DNA from: DASYSA01 sp036003885
Lineage (GTDB): Bacteria; Acidobacteriota; Blastocatellia; UBA7656
Direction of reading: 5' to 3'
NCBI GenBank assembly: GCA_036003885.1
Contig: DASYSA010000517.1
Location: 1 to 8,247, forward strand
DNA length: 8,247 nt
The position numbers and the translations under genes are program-made. The notes below the pieces were generated by a model. The model had not been told where the DNA came from and made no database searches. It was given only the letters and a program-made list of their open reading frames with translations. Position 1 is the stretch's first letter, and the number at the start of each line of letters is the position of its first letter. Below are positions 1-8,194 of this stretch, piece after piece.

Positions 1-35
1 AATGAGATGAATAACATCCTAACCGGGGGTTGCGT

Positions 36-2678
36 CTACAGCCTCCACACAAAGACATTGGACAACAGGCCTCCCTCCCCGATCACTTGAATCGTGTTGT
101 CTCCCGATTTGAGCCCAAGTTTCTTCGGTTTTCCCTTTATCTTTATCTGAGATTCAGAGGCGTTCTTGATTGCCTCGCTCTTGTCGACATCGTTGATTAT
201 TACGCCGGCGCCGCTGCCGAATCTGCTGCCGGTTATCGCCAGCACTTTCGGCGCCTGCATCTCGACAGTGTCGATCGAAGGGGCCAGTACTACCACCTCA
301 TAAGCTCCGCGGCCGTAGGTTGCGACCTGGATCAATCCTGTAGGATGGGAAGAGAACGCGTTGACCACGACTGGCGGCATGCCGTCGTTGAAGAGTTGCC
401 ACCCGTTTCCTCCGCGGATCGATCTGAAGACCCCGATGTCGGTTCCAACATACACCACACCGGGAATTGTCGGGTCGATGAGCAACGCGTTGGCCGGGAT
501 GTTGGGGAGTGTGCCGCTGATGTCCGCCCAGGTTGCGCCGGTGTCCGTTGTCTTGAAGACGTGCCCTGAGTAAAAGCCCGAGACCGCGAGATAGGCCATC
601 GCGGGATTTGTCGGCTCCACTGCTATGCTCTTGATCGTCCGGTTTGGCAAGCCTGCGCTTACGTCCTTCCAGGTTATGCCTCCGTCTCTCGTGACCATGG
701 CGCGACCCTGCGCCGAGCCTGTGTAGATGACACTCGTATCCGAGCGGCTCACGCCAATGGCGTTCAACACATCGTTCCCGCTTTGGGTGATCCCCTTCGT
801 CAAATCCAGGTTGCCCGCCGAGGGTGTGAATGTGTTTCCCAGGTCGGTACTGATGAAGAGCCGCCACGTGCCGAAATAGAGAGTTGCGTCTACGCCGTTA
901 CCGGTGAATGGCGGATAGAACGCGATTCGCGCTCCGAAGTCCGGCTCGCCAAACTTGCTGTTCCCACCGATCGAAGTGTCATAGGTTGCGCCATTGTCGA
1001 CGAACCTGAATATGTCGCCGCGAATATAAGTAAACCAGGAGATGCTCGGGTCGAGCGGATTGATGACACATCGCCCGCCATCACCTGATAGAAACTCTGC
1101 CCAGCCTACTTCGCTGAACCTCCGCTGGGTGCCGTTGTCCTGACTTCCCGCGTAGGAGAGCCTCGGATCATTCGGATGGATCGCGATGCTGATGAACTGT
1201 GCGAGCGACAGCGTCGCGTTGAGCGATGTGAATGTCTGGCCCCCGTTTGTGGACCTGGATATGCCGCCATCATTGCCAAGAAAGAATTCGCTCGAGCTCC
1301 CGGGAGAAAAAGCCAGAGTGTGTTGATCGGCATGCGAGGAAGCGATTAAGGGCGTGAAGTAGAAGCTGCCGTCACCAGGCGAAAAGTTGCGCGTAAGATT
1401 CGTCCACGCACCGCCGCCATCGGTGCTTTTGTAGACGTCACGAGTTCCAATGTAGACCGTATTCGCCGTGTTGGGGTCGGCCGCAATGTAGCTGTTGTAT
1501 CCAAACTGCCCAAAGTCCACTCCGTTGGATCCCCGGTTCGTCCATGAGGCTCCCCCGTCGGTGCTGACTTCGACCCGCATGTCGAAACTCGCGGCACTGG
1601 TTCCACCGGTGAGCACGTAGATCGTTCTCGGATCGGTGCGAGTCACGGCTACTTTGACGTCGTTGGTCTTGTTCAAGTCATATGGCGTTAGGTAGAGCGC
1701 CGCCCATGTACCGCCACGGTCCGTCGACCGGTATAGCCCGGCACGGGGCGTGGTCGACTGATCCGAACTGGACACACCCGCATACAAAACCTGAGAGTTC
1801 GACGCATCTATCGCCAGGTCGCGAACCAGGCCTTCGAGGGTCCTCGTCCAACTTACTCCACCGTCGGTTGAGAAGTAGAAGCCGCTTGCGTGTCTCAGGC
1901 CATCCGTATCGAGTTTTGACACCTGGGCGAGGTAGACGCGATTCGGATTTGCAGGATCAACCTCGATGTCTGATACCGTGGCGGGAGTCGGGAGGGTGTC
2001 GTTGCTGACTCGAGCCCAGCCCTGGCCGGCGTTGGTGGACTTCAAGACTCCGTTCCCAAGATATGCATTTTTGGGGTCTCCCATGCCTGCATAGACGATC
2101 GATGGATTGCTTGCTGAAAAAGCTATCGAGCCGACTGCCAGATCCACCTGGTCGTCGGAAACAGGAACGAACGAAACGCCTCTATTCGACGATCGCCAGA
2201 TTCCGCCCGTGCCGCTTCCAACGAGCACAATCCGCGGGTCGGAGGGCGAGATGGCTATCGAGTTTATTCGCCCGCTCTGTACTCCCAGATTGGGAAACAG
2301 CGAATTGGTGGGCGCGGGACCAATCGCCCTCCAGGTCGTCGAGGACGCCTGGGTCTCTATTCCGGCGCCCCGCCCTTTAGATTGGGATTCCCAGGCTTTC
2401 CGGCGCGCTTCCTCGGGTATCGAGTCATTAGGATAAGAGCGTTCGAAGAGAAACCAGTCGTTGCGGCCTTCGGGGTCTTCTTCCCCGTGAGGTGTCGTCT
2501 CCTCTTCGCTCTTCCCGGGAAGCAACGGCTGCGATATATGAGCCGTGTTCTTCTGCTCGGGATGTTGAACTGAGCAGCCCGCAGGCAGATTGACGACAGT
2601 CAGAAGAAGGCATGTAACAGGAATGAGCGCCTTGATGGAGGAGCTGCGACGGCGACTCGGCAGTTGTTGGCTGCTCAT
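36..2678 (-). CDS. Exported BNR/sortilin-like beta-propeller protein with C-terminal IPT/TIG-like domain
   Basis: This 880-residue protein is probably a cell-surface or periplasmic lipoprotein. The N-terminus is basic (RRRSSSIK, residues 9-16), followed by a hydrophobic stretch and LPAGC ending at Cys35, a plausible but imperfect lipobox because Pro sits at -3. A low-complexity linker (about 40-110) leads to the propeller opening 'TTWRAIGPAP'. Asp-box/BNR motifs (S-x-D-x-G-x-T-W type) are readable near residues 163, 214, 270, 318, 372, 418, 476, 610, 663 and 710, with a degenerate one at 753. That fits the multi-bladed WD40/YVTN/BNR or VPS10 (sortilin) fold. Residues about 800-880 look like an IPT/TIG Ig-like domain (ITGSRFGSGAGVIIND, then DNTIQVIGEGG and a terminal LSNVFVWRL). 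Sialidase catalytic residues are not apparent, so binding or adhesion is likelier than hydrolysis; that is inference. The ATG at 2678 follows a purine-rich stretch (GGAAAGAGAGAAG). The gene diverges from the LprI-family gene. Fold is confident; substrate and role are unknown. Confidence 0.9.
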   Translation of the reverse strand: MSSQQLPSRRRSSSIKALIPVTCLLLTVVNLPAGCSVQHPEQKNTAHISQPLLPGKSEEETTPHGEEDPEGRNDWFLFERSYPNDSIPEEARRKAWESQSKGRGAGIETQASSTTWRAIGPAPTNSLFPNLGVQSGRINSIAISPSDPRIVLVGSGTGGIWRSSNRGVSFVPVSDDQVDLAVGSIAFSASNPSIVYAGMGDPKNAYLGNGVLKSTNAGQGWARVSNDTLPTPATVSDIEVDPANPNRVYLAQVSKLDTDGLRHASGFYFSTDGGVSWTRTLEGLVRDLAIDASNSQVLYAGVSSSDQSTTPRAGLYRSTDRGGTWAALYLTPYDLNKTNDVKVAVTRTDPRTIYVLTGGTSAASFDMRVEVSTDGGASWTNRGSNGVDFGQFGYNSYIAADPNTANTVYIGTRDVYKSTDGGGAWTNLTRNFSPGDGSFYFTPLIASSHADQHTLAFSPGSSSEFFLGNDGGISRSTNGGQTFTSLNATLSLAQFISIAIHPNDPRLSYAGSQDNGTQRRFSEVGWAEFLSGDGGRCVINPLDPSISWFTYIRGDIFRFVDNGATYDTSIGGNSKFGEPDFGARIAFYPPFTGNGVDATLYFGTWRLFISTDLGNTFTPSAGNLDLTKGITQSGNDVLNAIGVSRSDTSVIYTGSAQGRAMVTRDGGITWKDVSAGLPNRTIKSIAVEPTNPAMAYLAVSGFYSGHVFKTTDTGATWADISGTLPNIPANALLIDPTIPGVVYVGTDIGVFRSIRGGNGWQLFNDGMPPVVVNAFSSHPTGLIQVATYGRGAYEVVVLAPSIDTVEMQAPKVLAITGSRFGSGAGVIINDVDKSEAIKNASESQIKIKGKPKKLGLKSGDNTIQVIGEGGLLSNVFVWRL

Positions 2679-2850
2679 CAGGGAACTTCTCTCTTTCCAG
2701 CCGGGGGCAAGTTACACGCCATAACGTGAGACGACCTTGTCGCAATGAGGGGCACGCGATGAGATCGACTAGAAGATAGATTCTATTTTGGGTGGCTCGA
2801 ATGTCAAACTGAATCGACGGCAGGGGGAGGGGAGTATGGAAGTATGGGAG

Positions 2851-2856
2851 TATAAT
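2851..2856 (+). promoter_or_regulatory. Candidate -10 box for the LprI-family gene
   Basis: A perfect TATAAT lies 36 bases before the ATG at 2893, which would give a leader of roughly 30 bases. No good TTGACA-like -35 is seen at the usual spacing; that position is purine-rich (AGGGGA). The box sits at the end of a short run in which AGTATGG recurs (2833-2853), so the match could partly come from that repeat. Confidence 0.4.
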
Positions 2857-2892
2857 TCAGCCTGCACCGACTGAGGACAGAGGAGAAACGCC

Positions 2893-3381
2893 ATGGACAA
2901 ATGGAAGCTCAGGTTAGCGTTATCGATATTGTTCCTGGGTCTGTTCTACGGCCTGGCGGCTGCCCAGACGCAGGCCGAGATGGATAAGAAGTCTTGTGAC
3001 GAGTACAAGCAATCGGACGCCGAGATGAGCCGCGTCTACCAGCAGGTTATTAGCAAGTACAAGGCTGATCCGCTGTTCATCGAGAAGCTGAGAGCTGCCC
3101 AGAGAGCGTGGATTGTGTTCCGCGACGCGCACGTAGCTTCGCGCTACCCGGCGACCGAGCCGCGGAAGGCATATGGGAGTGTCTACGCGATGTGCCGCTG
3201 CGAGGCGCTGATAGATTTGACTCGCCAGCGGGCCGACCAACTCCGGGAGTGGGCCAAAGGTGCGGAGGCCGGAGATGTGTGCGCGGGCAGTATAAAGATA
3301 CGTGACTACACTGGCCAATCTACTCGCAAGATGAAGTCGAACAGGTTGCGGCTGCGGGCTCGCACTTCGAAGTCCTCATAA
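2893..3381 (+). CDS. Small secreted LprI/DUF1311-family protein
   Basis: A 162-residue protein with a Sec signal peptide: basic MDKWKLR, hydrophobic core to about residue 23, and likely cleavage after Ala-Ala-Ala24. The mature part carries the LprI-type N-terminal domain (DUF1311, related to lysozyme-inhibitor LprI): Cys35, the 'DAEMSRVYQQV' helix (42-52), the family hallmark 'LRAAQRAWIVFRDAH' (66-80), 'GSVYAMCRCEALIDLTRQRADQLREW' region split around Cys101/Cys103, and Cys130. Known members are periplasmic or surface proteins, and M. tuberculosis LprI inhibits lysozyme. Whether this one does is unknown. The start is supported by AGGAGA at 2881-2886, six bases before the ATG. The last 26 residues (after GSIKI) are very basic and Ser/Arg/Lys-rich, unlike the rest. 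They may be a lineage-specific tail or the product of a frameshift. The gene stands alone and converges on the GH3 gene. Confidence 0.82.
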   Translation: MDKWKLRLALSILFLGLFYGLAAAQTQAEMDKKSCDEYKQSDAEMSRVYQQVISKYKADPLFIEKLRAAQRAWIVFRDAHVASRYPATEPRKAYGSVYAMCRCEALIDLTRQRADQLREWAKGAEAGDVCAGSIKIRDYTGQSTRKMKSNRLRLRARTSKSS

Positions 3382-3387
3382 AAAGAT

Positions 3388-3433
3388 GTTCTGCGCGTGG
3401 GCGACCCATTGGGGGTTCGCCCAGGCGCAGAAC
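3388..3433 (-). terminator. Rho-independent terminator of the GH3 gene
   Basis: Arms 3388-3404 and 3417-3433 pair over 17 positions with one mismatch (3397/3424), and a short CC/GG extension closes a loop of about six bases. Read on the minus strand, the hairpin is followed after three bases by a T-run (complement of the A-run at 3380-3384). On the plus strand the downstream side is AGTGCGCC with no T-run. It therefore ends the minus-strand GH3 transcript, whose stop lies 54 bases upstream. The U-tract overlaps the stop codon of the convergent LprI-family gene. A second, smaller hairpin (TAGCGGC 3457-3463 with GCCGCTA 3476-3482) lies between it and the GH3 stop. Confidence 0.8.
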
Positions 3434-3487
3434 AGTGCGCCGGTCACAGCGACCAATAGCGGCCTGCCTCCGGCTGCCGCTACCAAT

Positions 3488-5356
<1,869 letters not shown>

Positions 5357-5365
5357 GTTTTATTT

Positions 5366-5371
5366 CTCCTT
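5366..5371 (-). promoter_or_regulatory. Shine-Dalgarno site fixing the TTG start of the GH3 gene
   Basis: The minus strand reads AAGGAG, nine bases before TTG (5354-5356). An in-frame TAA at 5360-5362 lies between this site and the TTG, so translation cannot start further upstream in this frame. No convincing -35/-10 pair was found ahead of it. Confidence 0.75.
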
Positions 5372-5556
5372 CTTTAGATAAGGTTAAAGATCCATCCTGT
5401 ACGGGCCCAACACCAACACGACTTCCCTCTGAAGATGGGGATTTGCACTTCCGTCGATGGTTCATCATACGCTTTCCACTTGCTCATCGAAAAGCCAATC
5501 TGCAGAGATCCGCCGCAACAGGAGATTGCAATTCAAACTGGGCGAGGAGCCGGAAG

Positions 5557-5636
5557 GGACGGAGCCACGAATTACACGAATCAGCACGAATTATTCGTGA
5601 TCATTCGTTTAATTCGTGTAATTCGTGGCCCCGCCC
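5557..5636. repeat. Large palindromic repeat built from CACGAAT heptamers
   Basis: The perfect 18-base arms GCCACGAATTACACGAAT (5564-5581) and its reverse complement (5612-5629) are extended outward by further G-C pairs, with mismatches, to about 5557 and 5636. Between them lies a smaller palindrome, CACGAAT-T-ATTCGTG (5585-5599). CACGAAT occurs three times in the left half (5567, 5575, 5585) and ATTCGTG three times in the right (5593, 5612, 5621), plus one variant ATTCGTT (5603). The layout resembles a REP/MITE-like dispersed intergenic palindrome. Similar ATTCGTGTAATTCGTGG-type repeats are common in environmental bacterial genomes (recollection, not searched). As RNA it would form a long stem. 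Confidence 0.85.
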
Positions 5637-5711
5637 GTTCACTCGACTGTCGAGCTTAGTCAGGCCGGTAAGGCGCGATTCTATTTTTGGAAGGACCTTT
5701 AGAAGGCGATA

Positions 5712-6491
5712 CTAGAGCGGCCTGCCCAACAGTTCGTGCAGCTTTTCGCGATAGCTCCGGGAGAGCGTGAGTTGGGATCCGCCCTTCAAGATTATCCGGT
5801 ATTCGCCGTGAAACCAGGGCTGCATCTCCTGAACGCGATCGATGTTTACTATGGCAGAGCGATGGACGCGCAGGAATCTCTTCGGATCGAGTTGGGCCTC
5901 CAGCGCGCTTATGGTGTCCCTGAGCAGATAGGATTCTTTCGAGGTGTGGAGCCGGACGTAGTTGCCTTCGGCTTCGATCCAGTCGATCTCATCGGTCTTC
6001 AAAAAGAAGACGTGGCCGTTGGTCTTGATCACCAACCGTTCCAGGTAGACGTGCCTGGTCTTGATCTCATCCAGGGCCGCCAGAATACGCAGGCTGACGT
6101 CACCATTCTTCTCGCCGAGCACCTGGGCCTTGGCCCGGTCGAGAGCACGCTCGAATCGTTCGCGATCGAAGGGCTTGAGGAGATAGTCCAGGGCGTATAC
6201 TTCGAAGGCCCGCACGGCGTACTGATCGTATGCAGTCACAAAGATCACGGCCGGCATTTGGTCGGGGGGAATAGCTTCGAGGACGGCAAAGCCGTCCTTC
6301 TCCGGCATCTCGATGTCTAACAGGAGCAGGTCCGGTGCCTGCTTCTGGATCGCACTTATTGCTTCGGTCCCGTTACTGCACTGGCCCACTATGTCGATTT
6401 GGGGGTCACTCGTGAGCAGATCACTAATGCGTTCACGCGCCAGGGGTTCGTCGTCAACGATCAAGACACGTATCCGGGCGGACTCCGACAT
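5712..6491 (-). CDS. LytTR-family response regulator
   Basis: A 259-residue cytoplasmic DNA-binding response regulator of the LytR/AlgR class. The receiver domain (about 7-120) has the acidic pair Asp13-Asp14, phospho-acceptor Asp59 in 'LLLLDIEMPEKDG', Thr86 in 'VIFVTAYDQ' and Lys106 in 'DYLLKPFD', so all phosphorylation residues are present. The LytTR DNA-binding domain (about 151-256) shows 'ERLVIKTNGH', 'DEIDWIEAEGNYVRLHT', 'FLRVHRSAIVNIDRV' and 'LSRSYREKL'. The ATG at 6491 is preceded by AAAGGAG with seven bases of spacing. That site lies inside the end of the kinase gene, and the two reading frames overlap by 38 bases, which implies co-transcription and translational coupling. Its partner is almost certainly the adjacent kinase. 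Target genes are not evident in the window. Confidence 0.96.
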   Translation of the reverse strand: MSESARIRVLIVDDEPLARERISDLLTSDPQIDIVGQCSNGTEAISAIQKQAPDLLLLDIEMPEKDGFAVLEAIPPDQMPAVIFVTAYDQYAVRAFEVYALDYLLKPFDRERFERALDRAKAQVLGEKNGDVSLRILAALDEIKTRHVYLERLVIKTNGHVFFLKTDEIDWIEAEGNYVRLHTSKESYLLRDTISALEAQLDPKRFLRVHRSAIVNIDRVQEMQPWFHGEYRIILKGGSQLTLSRSYREKLHELLGRPL

Positions 6492-7632
6492 TCAACTTCT
6501 CCTTTAAAAGCCCATAACGTTCGTTCCTTCCATTTGTTTCAGTTTTGAATGGGATTTCAAGGATGACAGTCAGGCCTCCAGTAGGGGCGTTCTCCATATC
6601 GAGGCGATGAGCGCTGCCGTAAAGCTGCTGCAAACGTGCCTGGGTATTCGCCAGTCCGACCCCTTCCCGAAGTACGCCGCTCGAGTTGCCGTTCGTCGGC
6701 AGGCCCGGCCCATTGTCACTCACGTGTACCTGAAGCAGGCCGTCCTGGCACCTGGCCCGCACCTCAATTAGTCCCTGGCCGGTACGCGGCGCGATGCCGT
6801 GTCGAATGGCATTCTCTACAATTGGTTGAAGAATCAGATTGGGAAGACGGGCATCCAGGGATGCCGGGTCGGCCTCTATTCGCACGACCAGGCGGTCCTG
6901 AAACCGAATGCGCTCGATCTCCAGATAGCACGTCAAGAACTCGAGTTCCTCCTGCAGCGACACCTCTTGAGTGCCGGCGTTCTCCAGCGTCAGGCGCAAA
7001 AAGTCGCCCAAACGAGCGATCATCGTGTCCGCGGCATGTACGTTCTTGTGCAACAGGGCCGAGATCGAATTGAGCGTATTGAAGAGGAAGTGAGGCTGCA
7101 ACTGCATCTTCAGCGCTTGCAGCTGGGCCTGCGCCAACTGGCTTTCAAGTCGAGAAGCTCTGATCTCGCCCTCGCGATAACGGCTGTAATAGTCGAATGC
7201 GTAACTAACCAGCAGAATAAGCCAATAGATCAACGCTCCATAGTCGAAGATCATATAGACGTTCATCAAGAGCTTGGTCAGCGACAGACCTTTGCCTTCG
7301 CCGACGTAGAAGAAGAACATCAAATCGTGGATGATCCGAGTGGCGAACGAGATGAACAGGCTCACGAAGAGGTGAACGGCCAGGCTGCGAAGCCAGCGTT
7401 CCCGCTCGATTCGAAAGCGCCGAGACAGCGCGAGCACCAGAGGAGTGATGCCGGCCCAAATATAGGCATAGGCGAGCTCCACCCCGAGGATCCGGTATGA
7501 ACTTATCGGCCAGTCCCGGCGGCTATAAGCCAGATAGTCCTGGCTTGCCAGGAACATGCCAAACAGGGTCCACCCTCCGGCAATCAGAGACCATCGGGCC
7601 CAGCGGCGCTGCCATATTCGCTCGATTTCCAT
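6454..7632 (-). CDS. LytS/YehU-type sensor histidine kinase
   Basis: An integral-membrane histidine kinase that should phosphorylate the downstream LytTR regulator. From the ATG at 7632 it has 392 residues. Four hydrophobic segments lie near 12-29, 47-70, 82-103 and 121-146, with no extracytoplasmic domain of note. A short amphipathic linker (about 155-172) leads to the His_kinase domain 'LKMQLQPHFLFNTLNSISALL', with the phospho-acceptor His181. The ATPase domain has the N-box 'LPNLILQPIVENAIRHG' (Asn274), 'DNGPGL' (306-311) and 'GVGLANTQARLQQLYG' (324-339). An alternative TTG start at 7653 adds seven residues (MGSAEST). An in-frame TAA two codons before it blocks longer forms. I prefer the ATG, which follows GAG at six bases' spacing, but neither site is strong. 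The last 30 or so residues extend past the usual domain end and overlap the regulator gene. The signal sensed is unknown. Confidence 0.94.
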   Translation of the reverse strand: MEIERIWQRRWARWSLIAGGWTLFGMFLASQDYLAYSRRDWPISSYRILGVELAYAYIWAGITPLVLALSRRFRIERERWLRSLAVHLFVSLFISFATRIIHDLMFFFYVGEGKGLSLTKLLMNVYMIFDYGALIYWLILLVSYAFDYYSRYREGEIRASRLESQLAQAQLQALKMQLQPHFLFNTLNSISALLHKNVHAADTMIARLGDFLRLTLENAGTQEVSLQEELEFLTCYLEIERIRFQDRLVVRIEADPASLDARLPNLILQPIVENAIRHGIAPRTGQGLIEVRARCQDGLLQVHVSDNGPGLPTNGNSSGVLREGVGLANTQARLQQLYGSAHRLDMENAPTGGLTVILEIPFKTETNGRNERYGLLKEKLNVGVRPDTCLDR

Positions 7633-7672
7633 TGTTGACTCGGCCGAACCCAAACATTACCACAAGTCGCAT

Positions 7673-7692
7673 TCTCTTACACGAATCTCTTA
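7673..7692. promoter_or_regulatory. Possible LytTR-type direct repeat ahead of the kinase operon
   Basis: TCTCTTA occurs at 7673-7679 and again at 7686-7692, starts 13 bases apart (TAAGAGA on the coding strand), 41 to 60 bases before the kinase ATG. LytTR regulators usually bind pairs of short direct repeats about one helical turn or slightly more apart, so this is a candidate autoregulatory site. The match is to spacing only; the bases do not follow a consensus I can assert. Confidence 0.2.
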
Positions 7693-7855
7693 TTGGACGC
7701 TAACCACGGGGCCAAGAGCCGCCTTTGGTCAGACATTTCGACAACTGATGGGGAAGCCAGTCCCAGGTTGGTGGCAAACCCCGAACCAGGCAACTTAACG
7801 TACCGCATTGAATACTGGGTTGGATAGAACACTCTTACCTGACCAGGATGCTGCA

Positions 7856-7889
7856 GGGACAGAGAGCGGGCAGCAGTCCCGCCTGTCCC
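7856..7889. repeat. Imperfect hairpin
   Basis: GGGACAG (7856-7862) pairs with CTGTCCC (7883-7889), and inside it GCGGG (7866-7870) pairs with CCCGC (7878-7882). A three-base AGA bulge lies on the left and the loop is CAGCAGT. Neither strand has a T-run after it, so it is not a classic terminator. It may be a dispersed intergenic palindrome. Confidence 0.6.
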
Positions 7890-7980
7890 ACGAAAAAATT
7901 CGCATCCAGGGACTCGTACACCATCAAGGAAAATACTATTTTACACCGGATTCCCGCGAATGGAACAACCTTGGGACGAC

Positions 7981-8009
7981 ACGGCCTGGACGTGTGACGA
8001 GCAGGCCGT
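7981..8009. repeat. 8-base inverted repeat next to the tandem repeats
   Basis: ACGGCCTG (7981-7988) and CAGGCCGT (8002-8009) are perfect reverse complements around a 13-base spacer. It directly precedes the AGGTGTGAGG repeats that begin at 8011 and could mark the edge of that element. Confidence 0.5.
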
Positions 8010-8012
8010 CAG

Positions 8013-8067
8013 GTGTGAGGTGCCAGGTGTCGGGTGTCAGGTGTGTGAGGTGCCAGGTGTCAGGTGT
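8013..8067. repeat. Two 25-base direct repeats with a period of 30
   Basis: Positions 8013-8037 and 8043-8067 match at 24 of 25 bases (the difference is G/A at 8032/8062). Each begins GTGTGAGGTGCCAGGTGTC. The units are themselves made of shorter GGTGTC/GGTGTG words, typical of slippage or of a composite intergenic repeat. Confidence 0.8.
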
Positions 8068-8123
8068 GAGGTTCGAGGAAATCATGTGAAAATCTGGCAC
8101 ATGAAACCTGAAACCTCACACCT
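8062..8123. repeat. Nested inverted repeat
   Basis: The outer arms AGGTGTGAGGTT (8062-8073) and AACCTCACACCT (8112-8123) are perfect 12-base complements. Inside them TCATGTG (8082-8088) pairs with CACATGA (8098-8104) around a nine-base loop. The left outer arm overlaps the end of the second direct repeat. Neither side has a U-tract. Confidence 0.75.
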
Positions 8124-8194
8124 CGATTGCGCGTTCTCCTCTTTTCAAGCCAAAAGACTGAGGAAGATCATTGGATTCGCGCCCGAGGTTCCAT

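Larger units (their letters stand above)
5357..5711. other. Gene-free interval between the GH3 gene and the two-component operon
   Basis: These 355 bases hold the GH3 leader and ribosome-binding site (5357-5380), the large palindromic repeat at 5557-5636, and a small perfect odd palindrome (CTCGAC T GTCGAG, 5642-5654). I see no gene with a ribosome-binding site or recognisable product. The short open frames across the repeat translate the repeat itself. No clear U-tract terminator follows the response regulator stop at 5712. Confidence 0.7.

Noticed and set aside
2701..2760. Minus-strand promoter for the BNR lipoprotein (TTGCGA and TATGGC, 16 bases apart)
   Set aside because: Both boxes are poor matches, too weak to list as a feature.
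2770..2791. Shared word GATTCTATTTT(T)GG here and at 5677-5690
   Set aside because: A 13-14 base resemblance between two AT-rich intergenic spots with no matching context; chance is a sufficient explanation.
5435..5715. Two overlapping plus-strand open frames of 74 and 90 codons
   Set aside because: The 'HELFVIIRLIRVIRG'-type stretches are translations of the palindromic repeat. There is no ribosome-binding site, and one frame runs into the regulator's stop.
6799..7500. Plus-strand 233-codon open frame
   Set aside because: It lies wholly antisense to the kinase, whose motifs are unmistakable. It is a shadow of a GC-rich gene.
7856..7889. Rho-independent terminator
   Set aside because: The hairpin is good but neither strand has a T-run after it, and no gene ends nearby within the window.
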